From the NCBI GenBank assembly GCA_004009845.1, contig RMBW01000077.1, positions 62,001 to 126,000 on the forward strand: 64,000 nt of DNA, given 5' to 3'. The first letter of the stretch is position 1; each line of letters begins with the position of its first letter. Shown here piece after piece: positions 20,683-31,751 of the stretch. The notes under the pieces are model-generated. The model was given only the letters and a program-made list of their open reading frames with translations. It had not been told where the DNA came from and made no database searches. A program made the translations under genes and the position numbers. This DNA comes from Davidsoniella eucalypti (Eukaryota; Ascomycota; Sordariomycetes; Microascales; Ceratocystidaceae).

Positions 20683-23199
20683 TTATGTTGTCTTCCTAGA
20701 TTCCTTCTTTGGATAATCACCAAAGTCAAAAGTACCCTTTCTCTTGGTGGCTGTTGAGGGCCCAACATAGCTAGCCCTATCAAAATCAATAACCATCAAG
20801 TCATCACATTCCTCATTATAGAGCAGATTCTGTGTTCTGATATCCCCATGACTAACACCCAACTCTTGAAGTTTTGCAATTTGTCGGTCAATGTTCCACC
20901 CATCAAGGCTACAAAGCCACTTGCCCCCATATGACAACAAAAGCATATGTCTGTTGATCCAGAAATTAACACAGAGATTTTGCTCCATAGCAACATCGCC
21001 AAGACAAACAGGGACAACACTTCCTTGTACATCAACTAAGTGGTTGTACATGCTAGCCTCATGATGAAGCAAGCCCACATTTTGCTCCTCTACTGCCTTT
21101 CCTACCAAGGTATACCCAAATGGGTGAGCAGTAACCTTGACCAAGCAACCAACAGCACCACGAAGACCCAAAACCTCACAGTCGTTATCAAGGTTCGTAT
21201 CAAGCTGGGCCTTGATAGTAGTCAAAAGCTGAGACTGATTGATGGGGTGATGTTGTGTAGAATCAAAGACAGAGGAATGAGAAGAAGCAACCAGGGATTT
21301 AGCTTGTAAATGAAGCTTATAGTTAGGACACTTCTTATCAAGTGGTCGATTGAACTTGAGGCCAAGGAGACAAGCCTGTGTACAATACTCAGCAAGTGGG
21401 GGCCTGGCAATTGGGTCAATGGCGTGTTGTTGCCCAGTTACATTCGAGGATGGGCCTGAGCTGTTACCACCACTGGACCCGGGAGGATTCGACCAAGAGG
21501 AAGTACTCTGTCTCAAAGCTAGGTTTTGACAACCACGGGAATTGCTTGAGGCATATTTAGTTCCAGCTTTAGCGAGAAGTCGCTGTTGGGAAGCCTTTTC
21601 TTGGATGGTTAAAGGAGAGGTCTGAAGTGACAAAAGCATAAGTGTCAAGATATGAGCAACTGGTGTCTGCTTTATATTGTCAAGCTGGTCCATAATTTCG
21701 TCGTCATGGACAGGAATGTCGTCTTTAGCAGAGCAAAAAGGAATACCAGATACATCTTTTCGAGGAATAGAAAGATGATAATAGACCTTAGTGGGATCAA
21801 GAGCATCAATGTGTAGCAAGATCATACATTCGCCAGTCATCACATAGCCATAGCTAACTCCATCAGATTGCATGTGATGGAATAGCTGTGTTATAGCATG
21901 ACTGACCATCTGACTTCCTCGACCATGATCAAACTCTGCTGTAGAGGTAAGATTACAAGACAGTGGTGAGCCTGATTGATCTAGAAAAGATCGGGCAAGA
22001 TCGTCTGGTGTAAGTTTGTGAGCAGCCTTGTATTCATTGACATAGAGCCGCTTGAGAGGCCGATTTTTGTCCTGGGAATGACCTAAACACCGGCTATCAG
22101 GCTCATTGGCAGTAGGATCGTCGGAGTGAGCAGGTATTTTGCTGCTAGACTCAATATGGGATCTGGTTTGGGAACGAGTAGATCTGGGGCATGACTCAGG
22201 CTGGCTGGGCTGTGGTGAAGGGACGGCAACAGTAGAATTTATATCAAATTTCTCAGTACAATATTGTTCTGAAGAACAAGATTCTTCCAGGTCCTGACCT
22301 TCTTTCTCTGTATCATCGGCAAAGAATTTTAGGGTTCTAGTAATTGTCGTGAACCGCACCTCGGAGATATCCTGCTTGATACTAATGAACTTGTTGTATG
22401 TATCAACGTCATTTACATCAACCTTTAGACTGGAATCTAGATAAGTGAGCATAACAAGTCGAACAAATCTTTCAATAGCATTATGAGAGAACATAAAAGC
22501 CTCGTGTTCAGTAGCTAATAGAACAGACTGGCTCCTATCGGGGTTGTAAGCCATAATAAGTAGATCTTCTTGGTCATAAGCCATAGTGCTTAAATGTCGA
22601 AATATCGTTTTTTGGCCAAATACAGCTACAAGATGAGAAAACATTGCATCGTGGTGCTCGTGAAAATTAGCCCACGGTACAAGCTGACGAGGGTACCATC
22701 GATTGTGAACTTGAGTAGGTCTAATAGTTGAGCACAGGACATCATCCTTATCGCGTACTTTCACAAGTTGAAAGAGTAGGGAGTAGCAGTAGTAGAGAAA
22801 TGGAATAAAAGTCAGTTCCTTTGTGTTACGTTGGACTACTTCTCTTTGGGCTTTTTCTTCTCTGGCGAGTCGTTCTTTGATGAGTTGTTCAAGGCGGGCT
22901 TCGGCTTGTTCAAGGCGGGCTTTGATTTGTTCTCCGGCGAGTCGTTCTTTGACGAATTGTTCTTCGGCGAGTCGTTCTTCTTTGGCGAATTGTTCACGGC
23001 GGGCTTCGGCTTGTTCTTCGGCGAGTCGTTCTTCTTTGACGAGTTGTTCAATGCGGGCTTCGATTTGTGCGAGTTTTTCGTCGTGCTTTTGCTTTTGTTC
23101 TTTAAGAGCCTTTTCAATAGCCTCACTTTGGATTTGACTTGACATTGATTCTGATTCGTGGGATAGTTGTGCCGCCGTTTCATCCATTTGATTATCCAT
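20683..23199 (-). CDS. Large kinase-like protein with N-terminal coiled coil (copy 1, intact)
   Basis: This is a single exon of 838 residues from ATG 23199. Residues about 25-125 are a charged coiled coil built on repeats of the KEERLAEEQ type. A central region of unknown fold follows. Then comes a motif-rich part (EYCTQACLLGL...LDKKCPNYKLHL) and a C-terminal atypical protein-kinase fold: VGKAVEE (candidate lysine), HEASMYN, HGDIRTQNLLYN at about 784-795 as the catalytic loop, and VIDFDRAS at about 803-810, where DFG is DFD. The YCTQ..CL/LD..CPN..LH plus HGDIR combination marks a large fungal family, expanded in many Eurotiomycetes and Sordariomycetes, whose function is not known to me. A near-identical truncated copy lies at about 50495-52504 on the other strand. 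Its neighbours are unrelated housekeeping genes, suggesting insertion or duplication. Confidence 0.8.
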   Translation of the reverse strand: MDNQMDETAAQLSHESESMSSQIQSEAIEKALKEQKQKHDEKLAQIEARIEQLVKEERLAEEQAEARREQFAKEERLAEEQFVKERLAGEQIKARLEQAEARLEQLIKERLAREEKAQREVVQRNTKELTFIPFLYYCYSLLFQLVKVRDKDDVLCSTIRPTQVHNRWYPRQLVPWANFHEHHDAMFSHLVAVFGQKTIFRHLSTMAYDQEDLLIMAYNPDRSQSVLLATEHEAFMFSHNAIERFVRLVMLTYLDSSLKVDVNDVDTYNKFISIKQDISEVRFTTITRTLKFFADDTEKEGQDLEESCSSEQYCTEKFDINSTVAVPSPQPSQPESCPRSTRSQTRSHIESSSKIPAHSDDPTANEPDSRCLGHSQDKNRPLKRLYVNEYKAAHKLTPDDLARSFLDQSGSPLSCNLTSTAEFDHGRGSQMVSHAITQLFHHMQSDGVSYGYVMTGECMILLHIDALDPTKVYYHLSIPRKDVSGIPFCSAKDDIPVHDDEIMDQLDNIKQTPVAHILTLMLLSLQTSPLTIQEKASQQRLLAKAGTKYASSNSRGCQNLALRQSTSSWSNPPGSSGGNSSGPSSNVTGQQHAIDPIARPPLAEYCTQACLLGLKFNRPLDKKCPNYKLHLQAKSLVASSHSSVFDSTQHHPINQSQLLTTIKAQLDTNLDNDCEVLGLRGAVGCLVKVTAHPFGYTLVGKAVEEQNVGLLHHEASMYNHLVDVQGSVVPVCLGDVAMEQNLCVNFWINRHMLLLSYGGKWLCSLDGWNIDRQIAKLQELGVSHGDIRTQNLLYNEECDDLMVIDFDRASYVGPSTATKRKGTFDFGDYPKKESRKTT
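22850..23100 (-). repeat. Degenerate tandem repeat encoding the coiled coil
   Basis: Units containing GCGAGTCGTTCTTTGA and GAGTTGTTC (+ strand) recur several times and encode the KERLAEEQ/ARLEQ repeats of the kinase-like protein. The low complexity leaves other frames open on both strands; those are shadows. Confidence 0.7.
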
Positions 23200-23611
23200 G
23201 ATTTGCAGGTCTGTTGGAGAGTAAAGGAAATAAAAAGTATATGATGGTTAAATATTGTTTGATGTGAAATGACTGTTAGGGAAATTAAGGTAGAGGAATT
23301 AGAAGTAAGAATACGAGTTAGTGATAATGATGATGATGATTTTATTTATAGTCTATATATTTATCTAAGAGCTGGAGTATGAATTAGCATTGTCTCTTGT
23401 TATTCGTTATTCGTATAAAGGTAGCAATTATTAGGCAGCAATTAGGCAGCAATTAGGCAGCAACGATAGGGTTATAATATACCAAACCCTAGTTGGTGGT
23501 CCCTGTACAAGCTAAGATAAACGATCTGAGTATTGCCATTTCGAAAAACTCAGTTTACCAACCGCCTTTCATGATTTTATATCTCCTTCTATCACGTAAT
23601 CACTAGAAGAA
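23200..23611. promoter_or_regulatory. Divergent spacer kinase-like / NOSIP-type gene
   Basis: This 412-base spacer includes three exact 11-base tandem copies of TTAGGCAGCAA (23431-23463). It is otherwise AT-rich with a GATGAT microsatellite at about 23325-23340. The promoters of both flanking genes must lie here. Confidence 0.5.
23431..23463. repeat. 3 x 11-bp tandem repeat
   Basis: Three perfect head-to-tail copies of TTAGGCAGCAA lie about 150 bases upstream of the NOSIP-type start and about 230 bases upstream of the kinase-like start. Confidence 0.85.
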
Positions 23612-24786
23612 ATGTCACACAGTAAGTTAATTACACCCAAGGCTAAAAAGCCAACGACCAAACTACTAACAGAACCAATATAGGCAAACGAAACACATCA
23701 CGTCCAGTGTTTACTGCCCATGAGCGGTCAATTGCCCGTGCCGCGTGGTCATCATCCAGTGCGCGACTTGGAAGAGACTCATTTTTGCGTCTTGGATCTT
23801 GTATTCTGTGTCTCGAATTAGCACGTGATCCAGTCTGCTGCTCACATGGCGATGTATTCTGCCGGGAATGCGCGCTAGCAAACGTGCTTTCACAGAAAAA
23901 AGAGATTAAGCGCGCTACTAAGGCCCAGGAGAAGGCTATCTTGGAAGTCAAGAGAGAGGCCGAACAGACTCTCAAGAGGGAAAAAGAGCGTGAAGTCAGG
24001 GAATGGGAGCAGGTGCAAGTTGGGATAGTCAACAACTCGTCGAAACTAGTAGCAGATACACGCAATTCGAAAGCTATCGGCCAGCCCCTTCAGAAAACCC
24101 AGCTTCTTCTCGAGGATTCAGCGGCCGGCGATGATAAACAGCGCGGTGTCAAGCGGAAATTGCTGGATCCTGATACTATTGCTGCTGCTGTTGCCGCTAC
24201 TCGCGTAAAAACACAGCGCTTGCTAGCCAACGAAGCTGCTGCCGAGCCATCACTACCATCGTTCTGGACACCGTCATTGACTCCTTCTGTAGCACCAGCT
24301 GCTGCCTTGGCGGCGAAGAAGGTCAAGCAAGGCCCCATATGCCCTGGTTCTCAGGCGAGCCACGAACATGTTCTAAGTGCTAAGCATCTCATAACTCTCA
24401 AGTTTAGCGGTGAAGGTGGCCGCGAATGGGTTCAAGAGGAATATGAACAGAAAGCAGCCGGTAAAAGCAACGTCGATAACTGGGCTTGTCCCGTTTGCAT
24501 AAAATCTTTATCTAATGCAAGTAAAGCCGTAGTCGCCAAAGATTGTGGTCATGTGTTTTGTAGAGCTTGTACTAGCATGCTTCTTGAGACGAAGAAAAGC
24601 GGTAAAGGTAAAGATGTTGAGGAAGAGGAGACACGATGCTATATATGTAGTGGTCTAATCGCATGTGATGGGTCACGGAAGAATGGTCTGCCTACAGGCT
24701 TGGTTGAGCTTAAGAGTGAGGGAACGGGATTTTCAGCCAAGGGGTCGAGTAAGGTTGAAAAGACGACGACAGCTTTCAATGCTTAG
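23612..24786 (+). CDS. NOSIP-type RING/U-box protein (E3 ubiquitin ligase family)
   Basis: A 10-nt first exon (23612-23621) is joined to 23684-24786, giving about 370 residues. Splicing gives MSHSKRNTSRPVFTAHERSI, the conserved N-terminus of NOSIP-family proteins. Without the intron the conserved start is missing. The intron has a CTACTAAC branch point. The N-terminal half-RING/U-box begins CILCLELARDPVCC (about 43-56) with FCRECALANVL after it. A long charged helix follows (about 70-115). The C-terminal RING is CPVCIKSL (272) ... DCGHVFCRACTSMLL ... CYICSGL (322). Animal NOSIP is a nuclear/cytosolic ubiquitin ligase and is found with spliceosomes; fungal members are usually annotated only as RING proteins. 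An insert of acidic and low-complexity residues separates the last two cysteine pairs. Confidence 0.9.
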
Positions 24787-25882
24787 TTTAGATGCCAGAT
24801 GCCATCATATAACTACATATATGGACTTATAGATATACGGATAATGCATTAATCTTGGCGTGAGAGGGTAGGGAATATTTCCGTTCTTCGTGCGACGATC
24901 TATGTGTGGTTCAGTTTATTGTTTTTATTTAATTTAAAGAAAATTCGTATATATCATACATAGAAAGGCGGAACTCCCATCAGCGGATGGTCGAGTTCGT
25001 CCGGGTTTTTTTCTTTCGTCTATTCATTCACATAGCCTGGCAGGAGCATGACGCGGCCTAGTTGCAACATCGATATAAACTGTCAAGTGAAGCGGCTCGT
25101 TTTCTAATTTACTACATATTATCGGAGAATTCTGTTATCTGCCATAAAACAAACCGTCTTGTGAGAAGAACATAGCTATGCAAGCTCACGGGGGCTTAGA
25201 CGTAATATGAAGAGATAATACAGATATCCGTGCAATAACTAAGTTTTTTCTCCTGCTTTCAGTGGTTCCTTAAGCGGAACTCCGCCTGTTCACACCATTA
25301 AGCTTGAAGGCGGCAGAAATGACATGGTTATTGAGCTAGTGTTTTACTACAAAAGTACATAGTCTTACAGTGCTAGTACATATCAGTACTGTTGTATACA
25401 GATGTACAGCTTCACATACATACGCCCGACTTTGGTGTGGGTGATCTGAGTCGTGTTCTTTCTTTGAGCCCTTGAGGAGCGGATGCGTATTTTTGTCCAC
25501 CAAATGTGTTCCGACAGACCATCGGTAATTCTTGTTGCCGATCCCAACCTTGTTAGCATTAAGGCTGTGTTTCTGTAGTTAGCTGGGTCCATCTCTGGTT
25601 CTAATTATCTTGGCTTATAACACAATTGCCGGAAACTATTAAACGTTATATTGGTTGGCAGCTGGATTTACGAATGGGGGACTATTGTCGAGCCACAGGA
25701 GAAGCAAATGTTACTACATATTATACACTTGATAAAGATAGGGTTGAGACTGGTATTAACACGAACTGTATTATGCTACTCGTGATGCTTGATAGTCATA
25801 AAATTCAAATAAAAATCAGCCGCAGTCTACAAAGAGTCATCCTTAAACGGAATCAGACTATAGTTAACCAAAAACACTGCAT
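24787..25882. other. Intergenic, convergent 3' ends
   Basis: This is 1.1 kb with no supported gene. A 92-codon frame (25626-25904) does not start with ATG and shows no family motif. Confidence 0.5.
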
Positions 25883-27067
25883 TTACGATCTAGGTATGTC
25901 CTGAAGAGACTGCTCATTCCCTTCGTATGAATCAGGGCCCCGCTGCTCTTCCTTGGGAAGCTTGAATCCAAGGAACGGAAGATACATGCCGGGATGCACA
26001 ATGTTGAACGTGGCACACACGACTATCATGGGCAGAGCATCAAATACATACAAACTACACAGCAAGTTAGTGAGATTTCTCGTAGGAGGACGGTAGGGTG
26101 GGTCACTGTCACTTACTACAACTCGTGATTTTGGATGGCAACACCAGCAGCGGAATCGCCACTAGCGAACTCGATCAGACGGAATACAGATCGAATTAGG
26201 ATTAGCACGCACGACAGCCAGATAGCCCAAAGAAGTCTCTGCCAGCGAACGCGGATCGTGATATCAGTGCCATTGATAACGGCCTTGGTCTTGGGGAGGC
26301 CATCATCGTGGGCAAGGCGCCATTCGAAGTAACGACCGAAGGTATGGGATACAAACTGGAACCGAATGGCAACGACGGTGAAGAACCCAAAGGCAATAAG
26401 CTGGATAATCACACCAATCAGTGCTAGAGATTTACCACGGTCTGTCTTGCTTTTGGCATCTGGGTCGCTGGAGTCAACGCTGGTCATCATGACAGAGCCA
26501 ACAAGTTGCAGGAATATAGATAGGATATCGAAGAGAACGAAGATCAGGGTGATAAAGCGAGCTGCATTCCCCGAAGTTAGTATATGAAGCAAAAAGTTGT
26601 CATTCTTGAGTATATGTATCATACCGGGAAGCCAGAGGGTTTTGAAACTGCGTGACTGAGGCGGCGTTACGAGATAGACCAGACGGCCAAACACGACGTA
26701 TATGTTGCCGGCTATCAGGACTGGCGCAAGCACGACGAGAGCAAACTGTGCAGCATACACAGACTGGTTGCTCTGGTCTTTGATACTGGCAATTCTGAGG
26801 GCAAAGCCGATCGTTTCCACTATATCTTGTGAGTAACATTGCACTGGCCAAGTTCGTACACATGTCGTGAAAGCTTTGGTGTGCGAAGTATAACTTACTG
26901 GCTATAGCTGTCAACATAACCAACCACGTCCATGATTTGTAGTGGAAATACTGGTAGATAGAAACGAACAACGAAATAGCAAAAAGAACAGTAGCAACAG
27001 CGGCTACACCAAGTGAAGGGTTATAGTCGAAGTATGTAACTTCGTCACCAACTGGACCGTGTGGCAT
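25883..27067 (-). CDS. RTA1-like seven-transmembrane protein
   Basis: There are four exons on the minus strand: 27067-26899, 26825-26625, 26561-26117 and 26054-25883, giving about 328 residues. The start MPHGPVGDEVTYFDYNPSLG matches the usual short RTA1 N-terminus. Intron 26562-26624 is 63 nt and in frame; removing it produces LWLPARFITLIFVLFDILS, the RTA1 core (P-x-R-F...F-x-x-x-D-x-x-S), with a TACTAAC branch point present. The last splice gives NHELY|LYVFDALPMIVVC then NIVHPGMYLP, the signature ending of RTA1 proteins. About seven hydrophobic segments can be counted. RTA1/Rsb1-type proteins are fungal membrane proteins linked to sphingoid-base or toxicant resistance; the exact role varies and is not determinable here. 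Confidence 0.9.
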
Positions 27068-28945
27068 GGTGAAGCAATGAAAAAGCAAAGATGAAAGAAC
27101 AAAGTGTAGCTGTTGGCGGTCTTAGAAGAGGACGGGGTATATCAAAGTGTAACAAAAAGATCGAGAGTGAGGAATAGTTGCTGGAGATGAACAGAAAGAT
27201 TCAGAGAGGCAATGTCTTATATATATCAAGAATCTAGAATAGACGAGAGATAAAATTAAGGTTTTATTAGAGAAAGGAATATATTAATTAGAGGCATAGC
27301 TTATGGCATCGCTTATAGGGGAGGCTGAGTAGTTGTTTTATACACGATGTTGCCATTGTTCTTAAGTCCGTTGGCGGTCTTGATAATTAGCGCGTACATA
27401 TAGTAGAGCTGTCTATTTTTTGACTATATTTCAGGACAAGAGCCGCCATGAGAATAAAGGACAAGCAGGCCAGCTGTGTTTCAGCAACCTAGTACGTAGT
27501 TGTATAGTTGTGGTCACATTAGCATAGTATCGCAAGTCCGCTATTCATGGCTAGAGAACAAAAGAACATCTACACAGCGTGCAATGTCCGCCCACTACAG
27601 CACGAGTCTAATCTAGATATGTACTTGCTCAAATACTTAGTAGTAGCCCAACCGACATTGTGTCTTACTTCTTACTTCAGGAATGGCTTACGGTACAGTA
27701 ACGTGTAATATGTACTTTGAACGCAAGGAGGAGGAGTTGGCCAATCGGCGCCATCGGCTGAAGGGGTTGAGCCGGGATAGAGAAGAGAAGAGAAAAGAAA
27801 AGATAATCAGGCATACGGATCTTTAATTTTGACATGTCCAAGGCACTTTAGGCGGCCATAATGGAATAACTAGTCAAACCCTTTTTAATGCTGATTTGTG
27901 CTGCCTTCTGTCTAGCCAAACGCGCTGTATCTCGGCCTGTGACTGTTGAAGTAGGTTGTCCTGCTTACATTATACCAGTACTAGTTCAGGGCTGTGCATC
28001 TTAGGATACTGAGGTGCTACATAGCCATTAAAGCTCCGTTTCCGCCTTGGCAAAAATGAATTGAAAAATTAAAAAAGGACAAGTGCTACATAACATGTGG
28101 CGATGTGGGCCGCCCTGTCCGGGTTATTTCTCTCTTTATACATCTTTATGAACTGGCGATCTGGTATCCTAAAATAGAAGTGGCATAAAGTTTCTTTCGT
28201 TGTTTGTTGTTTTATGTAGACAACAACTCAAAATACTGATGGGTCTTGGCTTTTAGCCTTCACGGACGTCTCTTTCTTATTTGGGTTTTATTATTTATTC
28301 TTTTTCCAACCGTTCCTTTCTTTTCTTTTCTTTGCTGCGGAACCCATACCGCCCCCAACTGAGCTAGCCGGGGGTTCTTTACACCGTCTCTTATCTCACT
28401 AAAACAACCCAAAACAAACATCTCAGCACCAGAACCGAACAGACCAAGCAGGGCTTTGAATTGAGACGACTGGAAGATTGGATCATTGCTTATTCCCATT
28501 TCTAGCGCTACTACCTACATACCGTACGCTATCCTTCACACCAGCTGGACATCTCCTCGCTTTTTCAGAGAAATCTCGCTCAATCTCCAATTCCCCTAGC
28601 TTGTATTCCATCATCTATCGACACTAAAAAGTGCTAATACAAACTGTCGTTGACACCTGGATCCTGGATACTTGATGGCTTAGTATCTCACAGCATTGGG
28701 TAGATCCAATGTTGCTAGACGGTGAACTAAGAGATTCTTGAGATCCCGCATTCTGTCAGGCCAAGAAACAGTGTCGTGGAGAAGCCAATCGGAAGATAAG
28801 TAGCATTCATACAATTAGCTGTACAGATACATGTCGACTATCGTTCTTGGAACTAGTGCGTGAGGGATATCGCCGTATATGGTACGAAGGTCCAAGTAAG
28901 GGCAGTACGACAACGTTCGAGTTCTACACGATTCTTCTCTTCGCG
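27068..28945. other. Divergent intergenic region RTA1 / Zn2Cys6 regulator
   Basis: This 1.9-kb region has no supported gene. It contains copy B of the dispersed repeat (about 27983-28076), a GAAAAGA-rich stretch at 27779-27806, and a T/C-rich stretch at 28250-28330. A 79-codon minus-strand frame (28499-28260) is unremarkable. Confidence 0.5.
27983..28076 (+). repeat. Dispersed repeat, copy B
   Basis: This begins AGTTCAGGGCTGTGCATCTT and runs through GAGGTGCTAC, AAAGCTCCG and CCTTGG to an A-rich end. It parallels copy A (2847-2930) in the same orientation with small indels. Flanking DNA beyond the block does not match. Confidence 0.6.
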
Positions 28946-31128
28946 ATGGTGTACTGTGGAAAGGCCTCGACAGCCTGCAAGAACTGTCGCACGCGCAGAA
29001 TCAAGGTTTGGAGACCCAGCTTATTTTTGGATCCGTTCACTAAGCAGCGTGAAGCTAACAATGAACTCTAGTGTGACAGGGTAGAACCCGAGTGCTCCCA
29101 GTGCCGAAGAGCCTCGAAGCAATGTGCGGGCTACCGAGATCAGCTCTCCCTTATGTTCCGCGATGAGAGCAGCAAGGTCATCCAGAAGGCACACGCACAG
29201 TGGAGCGAAGAGCCTGCCTCTAATCCCATACAAACAACTATCCGGCCTGATCCGACGTTATCGCCCTCATCTGTGCAGACTCAGGCTAGTTCGACTGATA
29301 CCTCGCCGGTCTCCGCGAAGTCATACCGGAGCATTGACTCTCCGAACCAACCATCCTCGCTAGAACCAACCGCAACCAAGTTCAAGCCTCCACTTAACCA
29401 AACATTCACCTTACCACATCGTCTGGTTACACAATCAGACGCTGCAGGCACCGATCCAGCCGTGTTTCCGGATACCACAGAACAAGACCATTGTCAATCT
29501 CCATACGCCATTTCTCCCCATGTCCAGCGCCAACCTAATACTGATGTTGAAAAGAGGAGCAAAGCACCCGGCACCGAGAGCTCACATCATGCCCTAGTAA
29601 AACGACAACACCGGGCTAAAATGGCAATTGCTCAAGCAAGTCATGGCTCTCAACCACATCATTCCGAACATGCTTCGTCGGCCTTGGACACCCGTTTGTG
29701 GTGTCCGACCATCAACGAAGTTTTGCCAACTCTGCCAGACCTCGGCTTTCAGTTTTACATCAACAGCTACATACTAGGCCATCCAGATGAACCGAAAGTC
29801 GGTTCACACCATGAAATCTTGGATATGATATTCCATCCTAAACTCCGCGATATCAACTCGGCCGTAGGTTTGGCGGCATACGCTAATACTACCAACAATC
29901 TGAATGCTCGTGTGCTAGCCTATCAAAAATATGGCGATGCATTGAAAATTGCTGGCGATTTGATAAAGCTGAAGCAAGACGATGTTCCGGTCATCGTAAT
30001 GGTCCGCTCTGTGGCCCTGCTCGCCTTGTACGAAGTAAGACTCTCCCAATATCTGATATTCAAAGATCACGAAATGCCACGCTTATCCTGTTTTGCCCAA
30101 CTAATATATGATTATTGACTGCTATAGGTCGTACATAGTAGCAAGGTGGAATCTACATCGTCGTATATGCATCTTTGGGGGGCTGCTACCATCTTACGCC
30201 AATATCTCCCAATATCCAGTGCCATCTTACGTGGATATCGCGTATTACTACAACTCTGTTATTCAACTGTATGCACTCACCTTTTCCTTTCTCTTTAGGC
30301 ACCGCTGTTTAGCCATGTTCTAACATTTTCATCTCTCTCAAGTTCCTACATCTACATATATTCAACAAGCCATGTCCCGACTTGTTTGTAGAATGTATTA
30401 GGATATGCAACTCAAATCTCTCTATCCGAGAACTCCCCGCCGGTGTTCTGGCGAATCATGTCATTGGCTACATAAATGTACACACAATTTTGATATCTAG
30501 CACTGTTACAGACGGCAGTATACAGGCTTCTCGGATCATAGAACGCCTGATACAACTTTCGAAATGTTTGGCAGCATGGAAGACGTCTACTGAGGCTGAT
30601 CCGTTCTGGGCTTTCCAGCTACAGGTAGACCATGGCTTACCTGACTACGCCGTTTTTGAAGGTGAATATCACACCTACTACGACATATGGACTGCGAGGG
30701 TATGGAATCATTTTCGGTGGGTATATGTCCTCACTAATCAGTCAATTCTCGACTTCGCGGCAAAATATCCCATCACAAGCCTGGCTTTCATAACGCCTTC
30801 ACAAAAAGAGCTTGCACTTGAAGCCATCCGCTTGGCCTGTCGAGAGATGCTAGCCAGCACGCCATCGCACTGGACACATCCTGGACTAAAATACAGCGGT
30901 CAACTGAATGTGCTAGGTGTAAATGCTTCTGGCAGTGGAGCATCAGGTGTGCCAATACTTCTACAACAGATGAAGATAGTAGTCTGTGCATCGGGTGTAC
31001 CACGCAAATATTGGGATTGGGTGAACCAGATGGCGGAGACAGTATGGTCTAGCATGGGGATGATGCATGCACGTCGCATGATAGAAGACCTCGATAGGTT
31101 TAAATCGACGGAGAGTTTTGATAAATAG
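28946..31128 (+). CDS. Zn2Cys6 transcription factor with fungal-specific domain
   Basis: My model has five exons: 28946-29005, 29072-30034, 30128-30268, 30299-30341 and 30392-31128, giving about 647 residues. The first splice completes the binuclear zinc cluster ACKNCRTRRIK|CDRVEPECSQ then CRRASKQC (C11, C14, C21, C28, C31, C38), followed by AGYRDQLSLMFRDES, a run typical of this regulator class. The middle is Ser/Pro/Gln-rich. The C-terminal half (from about residue 200) resembles the fungal-specific transcription factor domain. Introns 1 and 2 are well supported. The two small introns (30269-30298, 30 nt, and 30342-30391, donor GTTCCT) are weak and one may be wrong, so the region 30260-30400 is uncertain. 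Targets are unknown; the adjacent RTA1 gene is divergent and could be one. Confidence 0.75.
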
Positions 31129-31751
31129 GGTCATTTGTAGAGACATAATACATACAGGCAGTTAGCCGCTATTTAGTGTCAAGAATACCCTACCTTTTTA
31201 TTACGGTATCACAAAATTTGGAATCCCAAACAACCAGTTCGTGTCAAAGGCCCTGTTCTATGGTGCACGTGACCCATATATGAACTGAAATTAGTGGGTC
31301 CATAGTTACAAGGCTTTGAGATTCGTAGGTAAGTTGAGATCATCATTTTTTTGGCACATCTTTTGATACTTTTGATCATTTCCATTCATCTATTTCCCAA
31401 ATTATCATCTGTACGCCTTATTTCCATCGATATACCAATTGACAAAACGCCGGCACCAAATCACCCATCTCTGCACTTATTTTGTCGATACTCCCCTCTA
31501 TTTTCGCATTCGATTCAATACCACATTCGCATCCAATAACGCGCTATAAAGTGCACATATATACATAATTCCACCGGGCGTAGCTCCTTCAACGCGTCCA
31601 TCCATCGCCTTCTCTACCGCCCACGACCCACTACATCATCAATAGCACACCCTGTACATTTGTCGCATAACTGCTTCTGTCGCAAACCCGCCATATCACG
31701 CATCATCAATTAACCTGTGAAGATATCGATATTAAATCAAAGCTAGCCACC
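31129..31751. promoter_or_regulatory. Intergenic, SGF73 promoter and leader
   Basis: This contains CACGTG at 31266-31271 and a C/T-rich leader up to the SGF73 start. I see no gene in it. Confidence 0.5.

Noticed and set aside
22823..23142. Two overlapping + strand frames rich in Ser/Phe/Ala opposite the kinase-like gene
   Set aside because: They arise from the repetitive coiled-coil DNA, which leaves several frames open. There is no independent evidence.
25626..25904. 92-codon frame on the + strand
   Set aside because: It has no ATG start and no recognisable domain, and it overlaps the last exon of the RTA1 gene on the other strand.
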